Shown here in pieces: positions 26,517 through 35,762 of a DNA stretch of 64,000 nucleotides. The stretch covers positions 86,351-150,350 of the forward strand of contig DBLQ01000098.1 of assembly GCA_002297505.1 (NCBI GenBank). The letters are read 5' to 3'. The notes beneath the pieces are model-generated. The model saw nothing but the letters and a program-made list of their open reading frames with translations. It was not told where the DNA came from and did not search any database. The first letter of the stretch is position 1. The number at the start of each line of letters is the position of its first letter. The position numbers and the translations under genes were made by a program. Source of the DNA: Flavobacteriales bacterium UBA720 (lineage in GTDB: Bacteria > Bacteroidota > Bacteroidia > Flavobacteriales > Weeksellaceae).

Positions 26517-27002
26517 ATGAATAGAATCAATTCCTTTCCGCCGATTATAGACCATTGTTCAGAAATCCTGATCCTCGGTTCTGTGCCCGGTGCGCAATCC
26601 CTCAAGATGCAGCAATATTATGCGCATCCGCAAAATCAGTTCTGGAAGATACTATTTCATCTTTTTGATGAACCATTTTCAGCAGATTATCACCAGAAAA
26701 TTAAAGTGTTAAAGCGTCACAACGTCGCCCTTTGGGACGTCATCGAAAGCTGTGAGCGGAAGGGAAGTCTGGATACTGAAATTAGAAATGAGATTGATAA
26801 TGATATTCAGCAACTTATAGACAATCACCCGAAGATCAAAATAATTTTCTGCAACGGACAAAAGTCTTATAAAAATCTGATTAAAATTTTAGGTAAAGAT
26901 TTCAAAATCCCTATCGTTGTTTTACCATCTACCAGTCCGTTGCATACGGTAAAGCTGGAGGAAAAACTGGAAAAATGGAAGGTGATCAAAACTTATCTCT
27001 GA
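26517..27002 (+). CDS. DNA-deoxyinosine (hypoxanthine-DNA) glycosylase, UDG superfamily
   Basis: Base-excision repair enzyme predicted to remove hypoxanthine or uracil-like bases from DNA. Motif 1 is ILGSVPGAQSL, followed by the family-typical YYAHPQNQFWKI. The DNA-intercalating motif 2 is LPSTSPLHT. The 161-residue length and the PGAQSLKMQQYYAHPQNQFW block match UDG family 6 (HDG). Its stop TGA abuts the stop of the convergent aroE. Confidence 0.85.
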   Translation: MNRINSFPPIIDHCSEILILGSVPGAQSLKMQQYYAHPQNQFWKILFHLFDEPFSADYHQKIKVLKRHNVALWDVIESCERKGSLDTEIRNEIDNDIQQLIDNHPKIKIIFCNGQKSYKNLIKILGKDFKIPIVVLPSTSPLHTVKLEEKLEKWKVIKTYL

Positions 27003-27728
27003 TCAGCTGTTCCAAATCTGCCAGGCCTTCTCTGCCTGCTGTTCCAGCATGTAGAAACCATTCAGCGTTGTAGCGCCTCTTTCTGCAGATCTTCTCAGAA
27101 ATACCGTTTCCGACGGATTGTAAATCAAATCGATGACATAATGCTGATTGCTGATGGCATCAAATGGAAATTCCAGATAATCTTCCACATTGGGGAATGT
27201 GCCTACCGGCGTTGTTTGTACAATCAGCAATGAATCTTTAACCAAATCTGCACTCAGATTTTCAAAGGTCAGCTCCGATTTTCTGGATACGGTCTGGTGC
27301 TCAATCTGATGTTTGTCCAGGATATACCTTACTGCTTTTGCCGCGCCGCCATCGCCCAGAATCAGTGCTTTTTTATGATGATCCTTTTTGTTGATAAGCA
27401 GCGATTTTTCGAAGCCGAAACAATCTGTGTTGTAGCCTGTTTTTTTGCCATTCCGGAAACTCACACAATTAACAGCGCCGATTTGCAGAGCCTCATCACT
27501 CAGCTCATCCAGAAAAGGAATAATCGCCTGTTTGTAGGGAATGGTAACATTCATCCCAACCAAATTTGGGTTTTGAAGAAATGGTGAAACATGGTCAATA
27601 TCAGGAATATCAAAAAAATTATAGTTGTGATTCTTCAGAAATAATTTTCTGAATTTTTCCTCAAAATATTTTTTAGAAAATGAATAAGAAATATTCTTTC
27701 CCAGCAATCCGAAATCCTTTTTTTCCAT
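27003..27728 (-). CDS. aroE: Shikimate dehydrogenase
   Basis: NADPH-dependent reduction of 3-dehydroshikimate in the chorismate pathway. The substrate-binding domain has GMNVTIPYKQ and GAVNCVSF, and the catalytic/hinge segment is NTDCFGFEKSL. The NADP domain starts with ALILGDGGAAKAV, and the C-terminal segment is GFYMLEQQAEKAWQIW. At 241 residues it is slightly short, as is common in Bacteroidota. It converges with the glycosylase gene with no base between the stop codons. Confidence 0.95.
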   Translation of the reverse strand: MEKKDFGLLGKNISYSFSKKYFEEKFRKLFLKNHNYNFFDIPDIDHVSPFLQNPNLVGMNVTIPYKQAIIPFLDELSDEALQIGAVNCVSFRNGKKTGYNTDCFGFEKSLLINKKDHHKKALILGDGGAAKAVRYILDKHQIEHQTVSRKSELTFENLSADLVKDSLLIVQTTPVGTFPNVEDYLEFPFDAISNQHYVIDLIYNPSETVFLRRSAERGATTLNGFYMLEQQAEKAWQIWNS

Positions 27729-27854
27729 AGGTCAAATTTAAGAAATATCTGCTCATTTTGCATTATTAAATTAAGGATGATGCATCAGTTAAATTATTTG
27801 ACAATGGCTTTCAGATGGCGTAATTTTGGCTTTCAGAACAATCAAAATTTTAAA

Positions 27855-28688
27855 ATGAAAAAAGTTATTCTCAATAACGGAAACGAGATTCCGGAAATAG
27901 GTTTTGGAACATGGCAGACCACGGAAGGTGTGCAGAAAACAGTTAAAAATGCTTTGGAGTCAGGATACACGCACATCGACACTGCGGATATCTATGGGAA
28001 TGAAGCTGAGATTGGAAAAGCAATTGCAGAATCCGGTATCGACAGGAAAAATTTATTTCTGACCACTAAAGTCTGGAACAGCAACAGAAGCGCCAACGGC
28101 GTAAAACATTCTTTGGAACAATCCCTTCAGAAACTGCAAACTGACTACCTTGATCTTCTGCTGATCCACTGGCCGGCCAACGCAAAGCAATTCGATAATT
28201 GGAAGGAAATCAATGCAGAAACCTGGAAAGCAATGGAGGAGGTTTACAAAAGCGGTAAGGTGAAGGCCATTGGTATCAGCAACTTTATGCTGCCACAGCT
28301 GAAAGCCCTTCTTGAAACCGCCGAGATTGTTCCTGCAGTCAATCAGATCGAATTTCATCCGGGCTATACGCAACAGGAAGTTGTGGATTTTTGCAAAGAA
28401 GAAGGTATTGCTATTGAGGCCTGGAGTCCAATCGGGTCGGGAAGACTTCTGAAAGATGAGGAATTGAATACTATCGCTGAAAAATACAATGTTTCTGCCG
28501 CCATTTTGTGCATCCAGTTTTGTCTTCAGTCCGGCGTAATTGTATTGCCAAAATCTGAAAATCCTGAAAACATCAAAAACAATCTGCATTTCGAACGCTT
28601 TACAATTTCTGACAGTGACATGAAGGCGTTGAAAAATCTCAAAGAAACCGGTTTCTCCGGACTCAATCCTGAAGAAGTAGATTTTTAG
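27855..28688 (+). CDS. Aldo/keto reductase (AKR5-like)
   Basis: NADPH-dependent carbonyl reductase on a TIM barrel. The catalytic tetrad from the chosen start is Asp42 and Tyr47 (HIDTADIYGNE), Lys72 (TTKVWN) and His105 (LLLIHWP). The cofactor segment VLPKSENPENIKNN is near the C-terminus. The frame is open to an ATG 78 bases upstream, but MKKVILNNGNEIPEIGFGTW is the canonical N-terminus. The substrate is unknown. Confidence 0.9.
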   Translation: MKKVILNNGNEIPEIGFGTWQTTEGVQKTVKNALESGYTHIDTADIYGNEAEIGKAIAESGIDRKNLFLTTKVWNSNRSANGVKHSLEQSLQKLQTDYLDLLLIHWPANAKQFDNWKEINAETWKAMEEVYKSGKVKAIGISNFMLPQLKALLETAEIVPAVNQIEFHPGYTQQEVVDFCKEEGIAIEAWSPIGSGRLLKDEELNTIAEKYNVSAAILCIQFCLQSGVIVLPKSENPENIKNNLHFERFTISDSDMKALKNLKETGFSGLNPEEVDF

Positions 28689-28700
28689 CAGATAACGTCA

Positions 28701-28730
28701 AAAAGCAGATCTGAAATGAGATCTGCTTTT
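28701..28730 (+). terminator. Strong terminator after the aldo/keto reductase gene
   Basis: Twelve-bp perfect stem AAAAGCAGATCT / AGATCTGCTTTT with a 6-nt loop and T-tail. Confidence 0.85.
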
Positions 28731-28769
28731 TTAATGTATTATTTTATCATAAATTGTTTCTTATTTCTA

Positions 28770-29153
28770 TCACTCTGCAGAACTGCTGGAATAGTATCTT
28801 ATTTTTTCTACAATCTCGCCAAGATCAAAAGGTTTTGGGATGAAGTCAATCGCTCCACTTTCTATCGCTGAATCTCCAAGACCGCGGCTTGCAGACATTA
28901 TCACCACCGGAATATCTTTAAATTCCTGGTGCTGCTTGATCATTTTGCAGATATCACGGCCATCTTCGCCGGAAAGCCACATATCCATCAGGATGACATC
29001 CGGTTTGGTGGACGTCTCCATAAGGGAATTAAACATATCAGATCCTCTTTCATAATTAGAAACCTCGAAACCTTCCATATCGAGCATCAACTTGACAGAA
29101 TCCAGGATTGCCGGACTGTCATCCACCACTACTATTTTTTTTGATTTTGACAT
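28770..29153 (-). CDS. Single-domain response regulator
   Basis: CheY-like receiver with acidic pocket VVVDD (residues 8-12), phospho-acceptor Asp57 (VILMDMWLSGEDG), Ser/Thr switch at VVIMSAS and Lys in FIPKPFD. There is no output domain. It lies 21 bp downstream of the PAS histidine kinase and is probably its phosphorylation partner. Confidence 0.92.
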   Translation of the reverse strand: MSKSKKIVVVDDSPAILDSVKLMLDMEGFEVSNYERGSDMFNSLMETSTKPDVILMDMWLSGEDGRDICKMIKQHQEFKDIPVVIMSASRGLGDSAIESGAIDFIPKPFDLGEIVEKIRYYSSSSAE

Positions 29154-29174
29154 TGTAATAATTTAGTTTTATTT

Positions 29175-31034
29175 CTATTTGTGCTTTTTAGGAATCTCGA
29201 AACAGAACTCCGAGCCCTTGCCTTCGATTGAGTTTACAAAAATCCTGCCACCGCTGCGTTTTATGATTTCAGATGAGATATAAAGTCCGAGTCCAAGTCC
29301 CGGAAATGTATGTTCTTTGCTTCCGCTGACGCGGTAATACTGCTCAAAAACTTTTTCTGTTTTGTCTGCGGGAATGCCGATACCATAGTCGCGAACAGAA
29401 AATAGAACATCATCATTTTCTGTTAGTTGGGTTGCAATCTGGATCTGATCAGAATCCGGAGAATATTTTATCGCGTTGCCGATGAGATTGCTCATCACCT
29501 GCGAAATCCTGTGACGATCTCCATGAATCATGCCGATCTTCTCGGGGTTCAGGTAAATTCTGTGACTGGTAGACATCTGCTGTTCCGTGATTATTTCCTG
29601 CACCAGTTCATCAAAATCAAAATCGGTCTTGGTCAGGAGAATTTTTCCATTCTGAATCTTGGTCACGTCCAGGAGGTCATTCACCAGACTGGTTAATTTA
29701 TTGATCTGGTCATCCATTTTCCGCGCAACATCTGCATTCTTGGCATCATTGGTTTTGCGCAAATTTTTCTCCAGATATTGGGAATATAATTTAAGACTAG
29801 TCAGTGGCGTCTTTAGCTCGTGGCTGGCAATGCCGAGAAAATTGTCCTTCTGCTGCTGAAATTGTTTGAATTCATTGATGTCCGTGCAGGTACCAATCCA
29901 TTGTACCACTTCATCATCCAGATCTTTCACAGGAATCGCACGGCCCAGAAACCAGCGGTAACTGTCTTCCGAGGAGCGATCCCGGAATTGATATTCAATT
30001 TCATAATTGGTTTTGTTTTTCTGACTTCTCATCCACAGGTCCATTGCGCGCTGCTGATCGTCAGGATGGAGAATTTTGGACGTAGCGGTTTCCCTGCTGT
30101 CTACGCCATCGAATCCTGTGTACTCGTACCATCGCTTGTTGTAATAATCAATATTCCCGTTCTTATCGGCGGTCCAAACGATAATTGGAAGGCTGTCTGC
30201 CAGGTTTCTGTACTTTTCCTCATTCTGCTTCAGCTGCCGTTTGGTCTGCACGATTTCCGTAACGTCCGTTGCAAAGTTAAGGATGGCATAGACCTTACCG
30301 TTTTCATCCAAAAGTGGCTTGTAAGAAAAGTTGAAAAAAAATGATTTCAATTCTCCATTGATCTCCAAAATGGCTTCGTCTTCCGATGCGGAGTATGTAA
30401 TGCCAGTTTTATAAATGTTGTTAAGCAGATCGATAAAGGGCTGCCCTTTGAGTTCAGGAAGCGCGTCTTCCAGTCTCATACCGATGACATTTTCTGTCTT
30501 GCCCCAAGTTTTAAGCATGGTTTTGTTGGCAATATCGATAATGAAATCCGGACCTTTATAAAGTGCAATAGCATAATCCGACTCTTTGATCAGTTTCTCA
30601 AATGTATATTCGGTTTGTGCTAATTTTTTTTCTGCTAAGACCTGATCCGTGACTTCTGTAGCCACTACACTCACTCCGATAATCTCAGACTCGTCATCAC
30701 TCAATATAGGCGCATAAATAAAATCAAAATAGCATTCCTCCGTATGTCCGTTTCTAACCAGATAGCAAAGTTCCTTGTATCCTTTATAAAGTTGTCCTGA
30801 AGTGATGACCGAAGAAAGGATATTCATAAACTTCTGTCCTTGGAGTTCTGGCAGTGCATCAATTAATTTCTTGCCAATGATCTCTGCGGGTTTTCCCCAG
30901 AGCTGAAGCATCTGTGGATTGGCAACCTGAATTGCAAACTCACTTCCCATCAACATAGACATTGCGACAGGAGCCTGCGTGAGGAGCAGGGCGAGCGATT
31001 CCTGCGAGATATTAGACCGAATGAAATTCTTCAT
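29175..31034 (-). CDS. Multi-PAS sensor histidine kinase
   Basis: Soluble kinase without obvious membrane helices. Three PAS domains occupy about residues 10-390 (ALLLTQAPVAMSMLMGSEF, ESDYAIALYKGPDFII, and DSLPIIVWTADKNGNIDYYN in the third). A HisKA H-box with His405 follows (FLGIASHELKTPLTSLK), and then HATPase_c with N-box NLIGNAIKYS and DYGIGIPADK, GLGLGLYIS. It pairs with the downstream receiver. The signal is presumably cytoplasmic and not identifiable. Confidence 0.92.
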   Translation of the reverse strand: MKNFIRSNISQESLALLLTQAPVAMSMLMGSEFAIQVANPQMLQLWGKPAEIIGKKLIDALPELQGQKFMNILSSVITSGQLYKGYKELCYLVRNGHTEECYFDFIYAPILSDDESEIIGVSVVATEVTDQVLAEKKLAQTEYTFEKLIKESDYAIALYKGPDFIIDIANKTMLKTWGKTENVIGMRLEDALPELKGQPFIDLLNNIYKTGITYSASEDEAILEINGELKSFFFNFSYKPLLDENGKVYAILNFATDVTEIVQTKRQLKQNEEKYRNLADSLPIIVWTADKNGNIDYYNKRWYEYTGFDGVDSRETATSKILHPDDQQRAMDLWMRSQKNKTNYEIEYQFRDRSSEDSYRWFLGRAIPVKDLDDEVVQWIGTCTDINEFKQFQQQKDNFLGIASHELKTPLTSLKLYSQYLEKNLRKTNDAKNADVARKMDDQINKLTSLVNDLLDVTKIQNGKILLTKTDFDFDELVQEIITEQQMSTSHRIYLNPEKIGMIHGDRHRISQVMSNLIGNAIKYSPDSDQIQIATQLTENDDVLFSVRDYGIGIPADKTEKVFEQYYRVSGSKEHTFPGLGLGLYISSEIIKRSGGRIFVNSIEGKGSEFCFEIPKKHK

Positions 31035-31055
31035 TTGTAAAGCGTCAATTTTGTT

Positions 31056-31382
31056 CTATAATTCTTTGGTTGAAAATTTTTGTTTGCCAATAAGTAATTC
31101 GAAAAACAGCCTGAAATCTGAAATCAATGACCACAGCGGATAACGGAATGTGGCTGGCCTGTTTTTCTCAAAAACAGCATGGCTAAACCACGCAAAACCG
31201 TATCCGAAAATAGGACAATACCACAGGAATCTCTCTTTCCCGGACTGGATCACATAAACAATAACCGCCAGCACCAAAAGAATTCCAACGAAGTGAAATA
31301 GCCTGGTCAGCGGTTGATGATGTTCTGTAAGATAAAATTGATAAAACTCCCTGTAGTTTTCTATTTTTCTAGGAGATTCCAT
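31056..31382 (-). CDS. DUF962/Mpo1-like membrane protein
   Basis: Small membrane protein with the DUF962 pattern: FYQFYLTEHHQPLTRLFHFVG near the N-terminus and GYGFAWFSHAVFEKNRPATF in the middle. Yeast Mpo1 of this family is a 2-hydroxy fatty acid dioxygenase; the conserved His residues here (EHHQP, HFVG, SHAVFEKNRP) fit metal binding. The start overlaps the end of the APC permease gene by 14 bp, so the two are co-translated. Confidence 0.8.
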   Translation of the reverse strand: MESPRKIENYREFYQFYLTEHHQPLTRLFHFVGILLVLAVIVYVIQSGKERFLWYCPIFGYGFAWFSHAVFEKNRPATFRYPLWSLISDFRLFFELLIGKQKFSTKEL

Positions 31383-33054
31383 TGCTCTTCTGATTAAGTT
31401 TGCTGTTTTTATAACCGTAAAGGAAATAAATTATCAAACCTATAGCAAACCAAAGACCAAAATAAAACCAGTTTTCATGGCTCATTCCGGTAAGAAGGTA
31501 GAGACAAGAGCTGAGCCCGATAAGCGGAATAAGGGAAAGATTTTTAATGAAGGTCAGGACACATAGAATCAGATTAACAATAATAAAAACGATGATTGCG
31601 AGACGAAACTCACCCTCGTTCGGATCCTTGATATTGGTGAGATGATGAAAAAATTCGGGCTGATAAAAATAAAAGAACACCAATCCGCCACTGAAAATCA
31701 AAGGGAAAATCAGCTTTCCATTGATGTACGGCAGGTGGAATCGGCCTTTGATCTTTTCTTTATTGGGCAAAAGTAATACGCCGCCACAAACCAAAACGAA
31801 CGCGAAAATGGTTCCGATACTGGTGAAATCAAGGATGAAGGATTTGTCCGTAAACAAAATCGGGATCCCAACCACAATACCTGTGACAATGGTCGCAAAA
31901 GACGGCACCTTGTTTTTGCTGTGCACTTCCTGGAATTTTTTTGGCAACAGGCCATCTCTGGACATGGCCATCCAGATTCTCGGCTGTCCCATCTGGAAAA
32001 CCAAAAGTACTGTGGTGATGGCTACTATCGCAATCAATGACACGATGAATTCCATCCATGGAAGATTAAGATTATTCTTGTCAAAAACAAATGACAAAGG
32101 ATCGCCCACGCCATCGAATTTTTTATAATCTACCAAACCTGTAAGCACCAACGTAAGCACGATGTAAATTACAGTGCAGAGTCCAAGTGAAATCAACATT
32201 CCTTTCGGGAGATCTTTCTGCGGATTTTTGGTTTCTTCCGACAGTACAGAGATCGCATCGAAACCAATGTATGCAAAGAAAACTCCTGAAACGGCAGACA
32301 TCACGCCTGCAAAACCGTTGGGCATAAAAGAAGGTTCAGAGGTTACAGCGCTAGCCGGAAACCAGTTTCCTGTATTCACAAAACCGACACCCACAGCGAT
32401 GACCAGAAGAATCACGAACAATTTCAAAATCACAAAAAAGTTATTGAAATTCTTACTTTCCCTGATGCCCTGATAACAAAGCCAGGTAATCAATCCGTTA
32501 ATCACCAGTGCCGGAATATCAACGATGATGCGCAAACTTCCAATCAGTGGCGCAGATTTCCACGCATTGATGAGTTCCGTATTAGTTGAATTATTAAGGA
32601 AAGCTTTTTTAGCTTCGGTATAACTGCAAGTGAAATAATCCGGGATATGAACACCGATCCTGCCCATAAAACTGGTGAAATAATCCGACCAGGAAAAGGC
32701 GACATAAATGTTTCCGAAAGAGTATTCCATAATCAAAGCCCAGCCGATGACCCAGGCAATCAACTCGCCAAAACTGGCGTAAGCATAGGTGTAAGCACTT
32801 CCTGCTGTGGGAATTCGGCTGGCAAACTCCGCATAGCAGAGCGCGGTGAATGCACAGGCAAATCCACATATCAGATACAGAACAATAACACCCGGACCGC
32901 CCCGGAAAATAGCCTCACCCAAACTGCTGAAACTCCCGGCGCCAATGATGGCGGCAATCCCAAAAAATACGATATCCCAGGTTCCGAGAACCCTGTTTAA
33001 CTGTCCGGCATCGGCATTTTCTGCGTAGTGTTTTTTTCTGAAAAGTGAACTCAT
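31369..33054 (-). CDS. APC-family amino acid permease
   Basis: Inner-membrane cationic/neutral amino-acid transporter of the APC superfamily, 561 residues, 12-14 helices. The glycine-rich first helix IVFFGIAAIIGAGSF, GPGVIVLYLICGFACAFTAL, and FFAYIGFDAISVLSEETKNP (helix 6 and the following loop) are typical of CAT-like members. It is followed in the same operon by the DUF962 gene. The substrate is not resolvable. Confidence 0.9.
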   Translation of the reverse strand: MSSLFRKKHYAENADAGQLNRVLGTWDIVFFGIAAIIGAGSFSSLGEAIFRGGPGVIVLYLICGFACAFTALCYAEFASRIPTAGSAYTYAYASFGELIAWVIGWALIMEYSFGNIYVAFSWSDYFTSFMGRIGVHIPDYFTCSYTEAKKAFLNNSTNTELINAWKSAPLIGSLRIIVDIPALVINGLITWLCYQGIRESKNFNNFFVILKLFVILLVIAVGVGFVNTGNWFPASAVTSEPSFMPNGFAGVMSAVSGVFFAYIGFDAISVLSEETKNPQKDLPKGMLISLGLCTVIYIVLTLVLTGLVDYKKFDGVGDPLSFVFDKNNLNLPWMEFIVSLIAIVAITTVLLVFQMGQPRIWMAMSRDGLLPKKFQEVHSKNKVPSFATIVTGIVVGIPILFTDKSFILDFTSIGTIFAFVLVCGGVLLLPNKEKIKGRFHLPYINGKLIFPLIFSGGLVFFYFYQPEFFHHLTNIKDPNEGEFRLAIIVFIIVNLILCVLTFIKNLSLIPLIGLSSCLYLLTGMSHENWFYFGLWFAIGLIIYFLYGYKNSKLNQKSNGIS

Positions 33055-33144
33055 ATAAGGTTTTTGATTTATGAAAGAAACAAATGTAATAAAAATACTC
33101 GGTTTTGTTAATAATTTGTTAAACGGACAAGTAATTATTTAACG

Positions 33145-33177
33145 GACACGGTTTATCTGTGTGTGCACAGAGATTTG
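33145..33177 (+). promoter_or_regulatory. Shared operator/promoter module, copy A
   Basis: GACACGGTTTATC (inverted repeat GACA-N5-TGTC with one mismatch) begins at 33145. Exactly 25 bases later, at 33170, is GAGATTTG, one mismatch from TAnnTTTG, and the unit A ATG follows 14 bases beyond it. An extra CGGACA half-site lies upstream at 33124. The same module precedes 35763 and 38261. Confidence 0.65.
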
Positions 33178-33190
33178 CAAAAAATTCTGA

Positions 33191-33535
33191 ATGATGGATG
33201 ACGAGCTATCGCCTTTAATAATTAGTAAGTTTAGCAAATTTGTTCGTAGAACCATCAATGATTTTCAGCCCGATGAAGATCTGATTATTGAACGTGATTT
33301 TGAGCCGAGGGAATGTCAATTGTATTTCCTAACCAAGAATTTCTATTTTAATTACGAAATAGACTATAAAAATGGATGCTTTTTTCTGAATGTGAATTTT
33401 GAAATTGATGATGACAAGCAGCCAGGTTTAAGACAAAAATTTTATGAGAATATGAATTTTCTGATGACTGACCAACGTTTTTTTCTCATTCAAAAAATCA
33501 GATTGTATTACGAGCTGAATTGGATCAAAAACTGA
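33191..33535 (+). CDS. Hypothetical protein, first gene of unit A (114 aa)
   Basis: I do not recognise this protein. It is small, acidic and aromatic-rich (YFLTKNFYFNYEIDYK, FFLNVNFEIDDD) with no signal peptide, membrane span or metal motif, and could be a helix-plus-sheet binding domain. It is the first gene behind the shared GACA/TGTC module, and its stop overlaps the next ATG (TGATG), so it is translationally coupled to the following gene. Confidence 0.65.
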   Translation: MMDDELSPLIISKFSKFVRRTINDFQPDEDLIIERDFEPRECQLYFLTKNFYFNYEIDYKNGCFFLNVNFEIDDDKQPGLRQKFYENMNFLMTDQRFFLIQKIRLYYELNWIKN

Positions 33536-33909
33536 TGGCGCGCGCACAATTGATTTGTCTCACGGAACATTATATGGATTGCTGCTTTTTCACTGAGACC
33601 AAATCTGCGATCGAGAAAATCGTAGGTAATGTGTTTTATGAATTCAAGGAAACGATGCATCAGATTTGGAAAACCATTTTTGAAAATTTTGAAACGATAA
33701 AACCTTTGCCTTGTTTTGCTGAGCGCAGCAGTTCTTTTCGGGAACAGGGAAAAACGGAAAATCAACTTTATGATCTTCCGCCTATGATTAAAATGTACTA
33801 TGAATTTTATCAAAAGCAAAGAATTGAGGCGCTTAAGAAAAAGCCAACTGTCAGGAGTTCGAATGAAAGTTGGGCGAAGAGAATCTATATAAATTTTAAA
33901 AAACGATAA
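33535..33909 (+). CDS. Hypothetical protein of unit A (124 aa)
   Basis: Unrecognised. The start at 33535 (MARAQLICL) is chosen because its ATG overlaps the upstream stop (TGATG); a start five codons earlier is possible. The protein is helical with clustered Cys (MDCCFFTE, LPCFAERS) and a basic C-terminal tail (KRIYINFKKR), which could contact nucleic acid. It sits three bases before the next gene. No paralog is seen elsewhere in the window. Confidence 0.6.
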   Translation: MARAQLICLTEHYMDCCFFTETKSAIEKIVGNVFYEFKETMHQIWKTIFENFETIKPLPCFAERSSSFREQGKTENQLYDLPPMIKMYYEFYQKQRIEALKKKPTVRSSNESWAKRIYINFKKR

Positions 33910-33912
33910 ACG

Positions 33913-34410
33913 ATGTTTCAAATGATAAGTTTTTATCTGGATAAAAATCAAAGCCACGGGCAGGATGATAGATTTCTGCGCGCCTTTTTGATGAAGATTC
34001 AACTTTGTCGTCCGGAGGAGGACTTATCCTGCTGGCAAATCACAATCGATGTGCGCAAGTCTTTCATTGTACTTTTCCATAAAATAAAAGAGATTAAAAT
34101 TATAATCATTGATAAAACGGATTTGTTGAATGAAAATTTAATGAGGACACAAAAGGAATTCATCCATCAAATTATTAAAGGCCATACAAGCAATTTGATT
34201 AGCCGTGAAAAGTTGATTTTTATTGACCTTACTGATAACGTAGAATCTGATAGTATTATAGGTTATCAATTATTGGAAAACAGAATGCTTATAGAGTTTA
34301 TGCAATGGCGAGAAACAATAGAAGTAAAAGAATGGATCGAAAGCTGTTTAAACTTTTTGGAAGATGGGAATTGGTTTAAAATTGAATTAAAAAATTATAT
34401 TTACAAATAG
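33913..34410 (+). CDS. Hypothetical protein of unit A (165 aa)
   Basis: Unrecognised soluble protein. Hydrophobic strands (FIVLFHKIKEIKIIIIDKTDLL, KLIFIDLTDNV) alternate with charged helices, suggesting an alpha/beta fold. No catalytic motif is obvious. It starts three bases after the preceding stop and is followed 27 bases later by the PD-(D/E)XK gene, all in one unit. Confidence 0.6.
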   Translation: MFQMISFYLDKNQSHGQDDRFLRAFLMKIQLCRPEEDLSCWQITIDVRKSFIVLFHKIKEIKIIIIDKTDLLNENLMRTQKEFIHQIIKGHTSNLISREKLIFIDLTDNVESDSIIGYQLLENRMLIEFMQWRETIEVKEWIESCLNFLEDGNWFKIELKNYIYK

Positions 34411-34437
34411 AAAATTAAAAACTAACTATAAGAGCCT

Positions 34438-35652
34438 ATGAAAGTATCACCTATTAAAAACCTTATTGAGAATTTTAAAAAAATTGAAAAGGATTACGAG
34501 ACAGAAAACTTACGTGAATCGATAGACTTCAATGTCTTTAGTTTTATTAAAAGTGTCTTCTGGATAGATGAGCCAAAACATAGTCGTATCATTGCTTTCC
34601 TATTAAATCCTGAAGAAATGCACGGTCAAAAAGAAACTTTTCTTTATTTGTTTCTGGAAATGCTGGGAATTAAGGATTTTAAAGAAAACAAATGGAATGT
34701 TTATGCAGAAAAAGGAAATGTGGATATTCTCGTTACTTCTCACTTTCCCAACAAGAAAACTATCGTTATTGAGAACAAGTCCAATTGGGCTGTTGATCAA
34801 GATTGTCAATTGTATCGTTATTGGTATTCTAATATTTTTAAATATAATAATGAAAATATAGAATCTGCTTTCAATAGGGATAATAATAGAATTGTTTATC
34901 TGTCTCCAAGTGAAGATAAGATGTATACGCCAAATTCAATCAGCAGACCCGATGAAAGTTACGGATGTATGGAAATACTGGATGAAAAAATTATATCAAC
35001 GTGGTATTTTCATATTCATCTTAAAAATTGGCTTACGGAATGCGCTAAAAAAGCTGGTTCTGAAAGATTGAAATTATTTATTAACGATTATATCGCATTT
35101 TGGGAAGAAACTAATAATAAAGAAAAAACAATTATGCAAGTATTACAAAATTACTTTAAAGATAAGGAGCAAGACTGGAAAGATTTTGTTGAGGCATCTA
35201 CTTATATCAATAAGTTAAGATCATCTTGGTTTGAATCATTTTCTCAAAAACTTTATTCATTAAGAGTAGGGGTTTGGCAATTTGATAAAGAAACAAATGA
35301 TTTTAGATGGTTTTTATCAGACTGGAATCATTCATTAAGTTTTGTTTATGAACCAAACAAAGGATTAACAATATGGAAAAGTGATTTTAAGTATCATAAA
35401 AAAAGATTTGAAAGTAAATTCAAAGAACTGTTTCTAAAAGATTTTGAATTGGAAGAAGATGATGATTCCAATTATGCAATGAATTTTACAGACAAATCAA
35501 TCATTTTCGAGAATCTTGAAGAATTTAACTGGATAATGGGAAATGATCCTGAAAAAATTTTAAATGTGATCCAACCGATTCTTAAAACTTATATGGAAAA
35601 CCCAGAAGTAGTTAAGTTCTTTCAAGAAGTTGATGACCAAACAAAATCTTAG
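34438..35652 (+). CDS. PD-(D/E)XK nuclease superfamily protein
   Basis: Predicted DNA endonuclease or exonuclease. The core motif is Asp96 in GNVDILV, followed by Glu112-x-Lys114 in IVIENKSNW, with Glu45 in FWIDEPKHSR as the N-terminal helix acid and QLYRYW after the core. This ordering (E...D...ExK...Q) matches the PDDEXK_4 group, often found near mobile or defence genes. The C-terminal half (about 200 residues) is aromatic-rich and unassigned and may bind the target. It ends unit A and is closed by a strong terminator at 35676. Confidence 0.82.
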   Translation: MKVSPIKNLIENFKKIEKDYETENLRESIDFNVFSFIKSVFWIDEPKHSRIIAFLLNPEEMHGQKETFLYLFLEMLGIKDFKENKWNVYAEKGNVDILVTSHFPNKKTIVIENKSNWAVDQDCQLYRYWYSNIFKYNNENIESAFNRDNNRIVYLSPSEDKMYTPNSISRPDESYGCMEILDEKIISTWYFHIHLKNWLTECAKKAGSERLKLFINDYIAFWEETNNKEKTIMQVLQNYFKDKEQDWKDFVEASTYINKLRSSWFESFSQKLYSLRVGVWQFDKETNDFRWFLSDWNHSLSFVYEPNKGLTIWKSDFKYHKKRFESKFKELFLKDFELEEDDDSNYAMNFTDKSIIFENLEEFNWIMGNDPEKILNVIQPILKTYMENPEVVKFFQEVDDQTKS

Positions 35653-35675
35653 TATTAGTATCAAAAAATTATCCC

Positions 35676-35705
35676 AAAAAGATTCTCCCACCAGAGAATC
35701 TTTTT
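35676..35705 (+). terminator. Terminator of unit A
   Basis: Twelve-bp perfect stem AAAAAGATTCTC / GAGAATCTTTTT with a CCACCA loop and eight T's, 23 bases after the nuclease stop. It cleanly separates units A and B. Confidence 0.9.
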
Positions 35706-35712
35706 TTTGATG

Positions 35713-35745
35713 GACACGGTTTGTCTGTTTGCTCATTTAGATTTG
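35713..35745 (+). promoter_or_regulatory. Shared operator/promoter module, copy B
   Basis: GACACGGTTTGTC is a perfect GACA-N5-TGTC inverted repeat starting at 35713. TAGATTTG, an exact TAnnTTTG, starts 25 bases later at 35738. The unit B ATG is 18 bases beyond it. The sequence between the two elements is not conserved with copies A and C apart from a few bases, so the constant spacing is meaningful. Confidence 0.75.
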
Positions 35746-35762
35746 CAGAATGATAACAGAAA

